64,000 nt of DNA, from NCBI GenBank assembly GCA_963966185.1, contig CAWZYM010000308.1, positions 669,001-733,000 of the forward strand. Direction: 5' to 3'. Shown in pieces: positions 63,349 through 64,000 of the stretch. The stretch comes from Rhabditoides inermis (Eukaryota; Nematoda; Chromadorea; Rhabditida; Rhabditidae). Under the pieces are notes generated by a model. The model had not been told where the DNA came from and made no database searches. It saw only the letters and a program-made list of their open reading frames with translations. Numbering within the stretch: the stretch's first letter is position 1; the number at the start of each line of letters is the position of its first letter. A program made the translations under genes and the position numbers.

Positions 63349-63868
63349 TCAAAAGGAGGCCATTGTGGTTTTTCTCTGAGCTGGTTCGTCGTGCACTCTT
63401 CCCCTCGCACAGAAACAGAAGAGATAGAGGAAGCGACGCCGGAAGTCCGACCGAAAGATGACCAGGATGAAGAGGTTGATACAGGACTGCAAACCAGACA
63501 GACCGTACGTCACATCTAGAAAGAAAGATTAAGACATAAGACATATATAAAAAAGATAAACCTTCAACAATGGGCTGGAGCTGTATCCAGCCCATAGTCT
63601 TGGCTGCGTATATGAGATTGGGAACGGATATCATGAGAGAGCAGACTGCGTTCATCGCTATCAATACCCTCTGACGGGTCCTCTCCGACTGAACGTGCTT
63701 CTGCAACAAGGTCGACAAGTAAACACGCAATGCACTCACCACCTTTTTGAGTCGATTCGTAACTCTGTATACGGTGATCAAGATGCAGAATAGGATGAGG
63801 TAGATGAGAGAGATGATGATTTCTCGCACGAGACCGTAGCGATGGGAGATCGCCATCACAGAACATGC
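63349..63868 (-). CDS. Srsx-like serpentine receptor 3, C-terminal part
   Basis: Three exons (63740-63868, 63561-63700, 63349-63515) encode TM5 (IIISLIYLILFCILITVY), TM6 (VLIAMNAVCSLMISVPNLIY) and TM7 (LQSCINLFILVIF), then a basic tail and a TGA at 63349-63351. The SVPN and SC-NLFILVIF motifs and exon layout match receptors 1 and 2, but the sequence is much more diverged. The 5' exons lie beyond the right edge of the window. Confidence 0.8.
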
Positions 63869-64000
63869 CTGGAAACACTATGTCAACACGGATATACACT
63901 AACTGCTTGTATCTATTGCAAGAAAAGCAATTACTCGTTCACGATTGTTTGGCACGGCAACAATGGTACGGCAAAAGCAAAGCTGCTTTATTCTTCTCGT

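Overview
The window looks like nuclear DNA of a nematode. Its genes are split into many short exons with GT-AG introns, and three gene types point to nematodes: a heme peroxidase carrying ShKT cysteine domains (SKPO/MLT-7 type), a cluster of Srsx-like serpentine receptors, and a divergent nicotinic-type ligand-gated channel. The species cannot be named from the sequence. No bacterial features, CRISPR arrays or intact tRNA/rRNA genes were seen. Exon boundaries below were read by eye from splice signals, frame and paralogue alignment; they are models, not transcripts.

Layout. 1-12.4 kb is a tandem array: a near-identical ~4.06 kb unit (two full copies, one partial) that carries the 3' half of a minus-strand gene, a LINE fragment, a long six-base repeat and a small MITE. 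The unbroken gene (9952-15582, minus) has a divergent paralogue on the other strand (18147-21287); a small unknown gene and a 783 bp MITE with 9 bp target duplications lie between. 21.5-28.7 kb holds two single-pass membrane proteins, an F-box-like gene whose long third intron holds an antisense ACOT13-like thioesterase fragment, and a secreted, probably GPI-anchored cysteine-rich protein. 28.9-34.7 kb is a 42 bp minisatellite of over 110 copies, interrupted by a ~1.1 kb element with no target duplication; a related element is at 57.9-59.7 kb. 34.8-38.7 kb has a low-complexity gene and the channel subunit. 41.3-48.6 kb is the ShKT peroxidase and 49.1-52.3 kb an RBFOX-type RNA-binding protein. 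52.8-64 kb has three Srsx-like receptors on the minus strand, the first holding a LINE remnant with a nested solo LTR.

The genes do not form one pathway. The strongest biology is in the repeats and the evidence of recent rearrangement: a triplicated gene tail with array-length differences, a SINE missing from sister copies, a foldback/hairpin element family, higher-order structure in the minisatellite, one receptor exon that looks gene-converted, and probable GC-AG introns.
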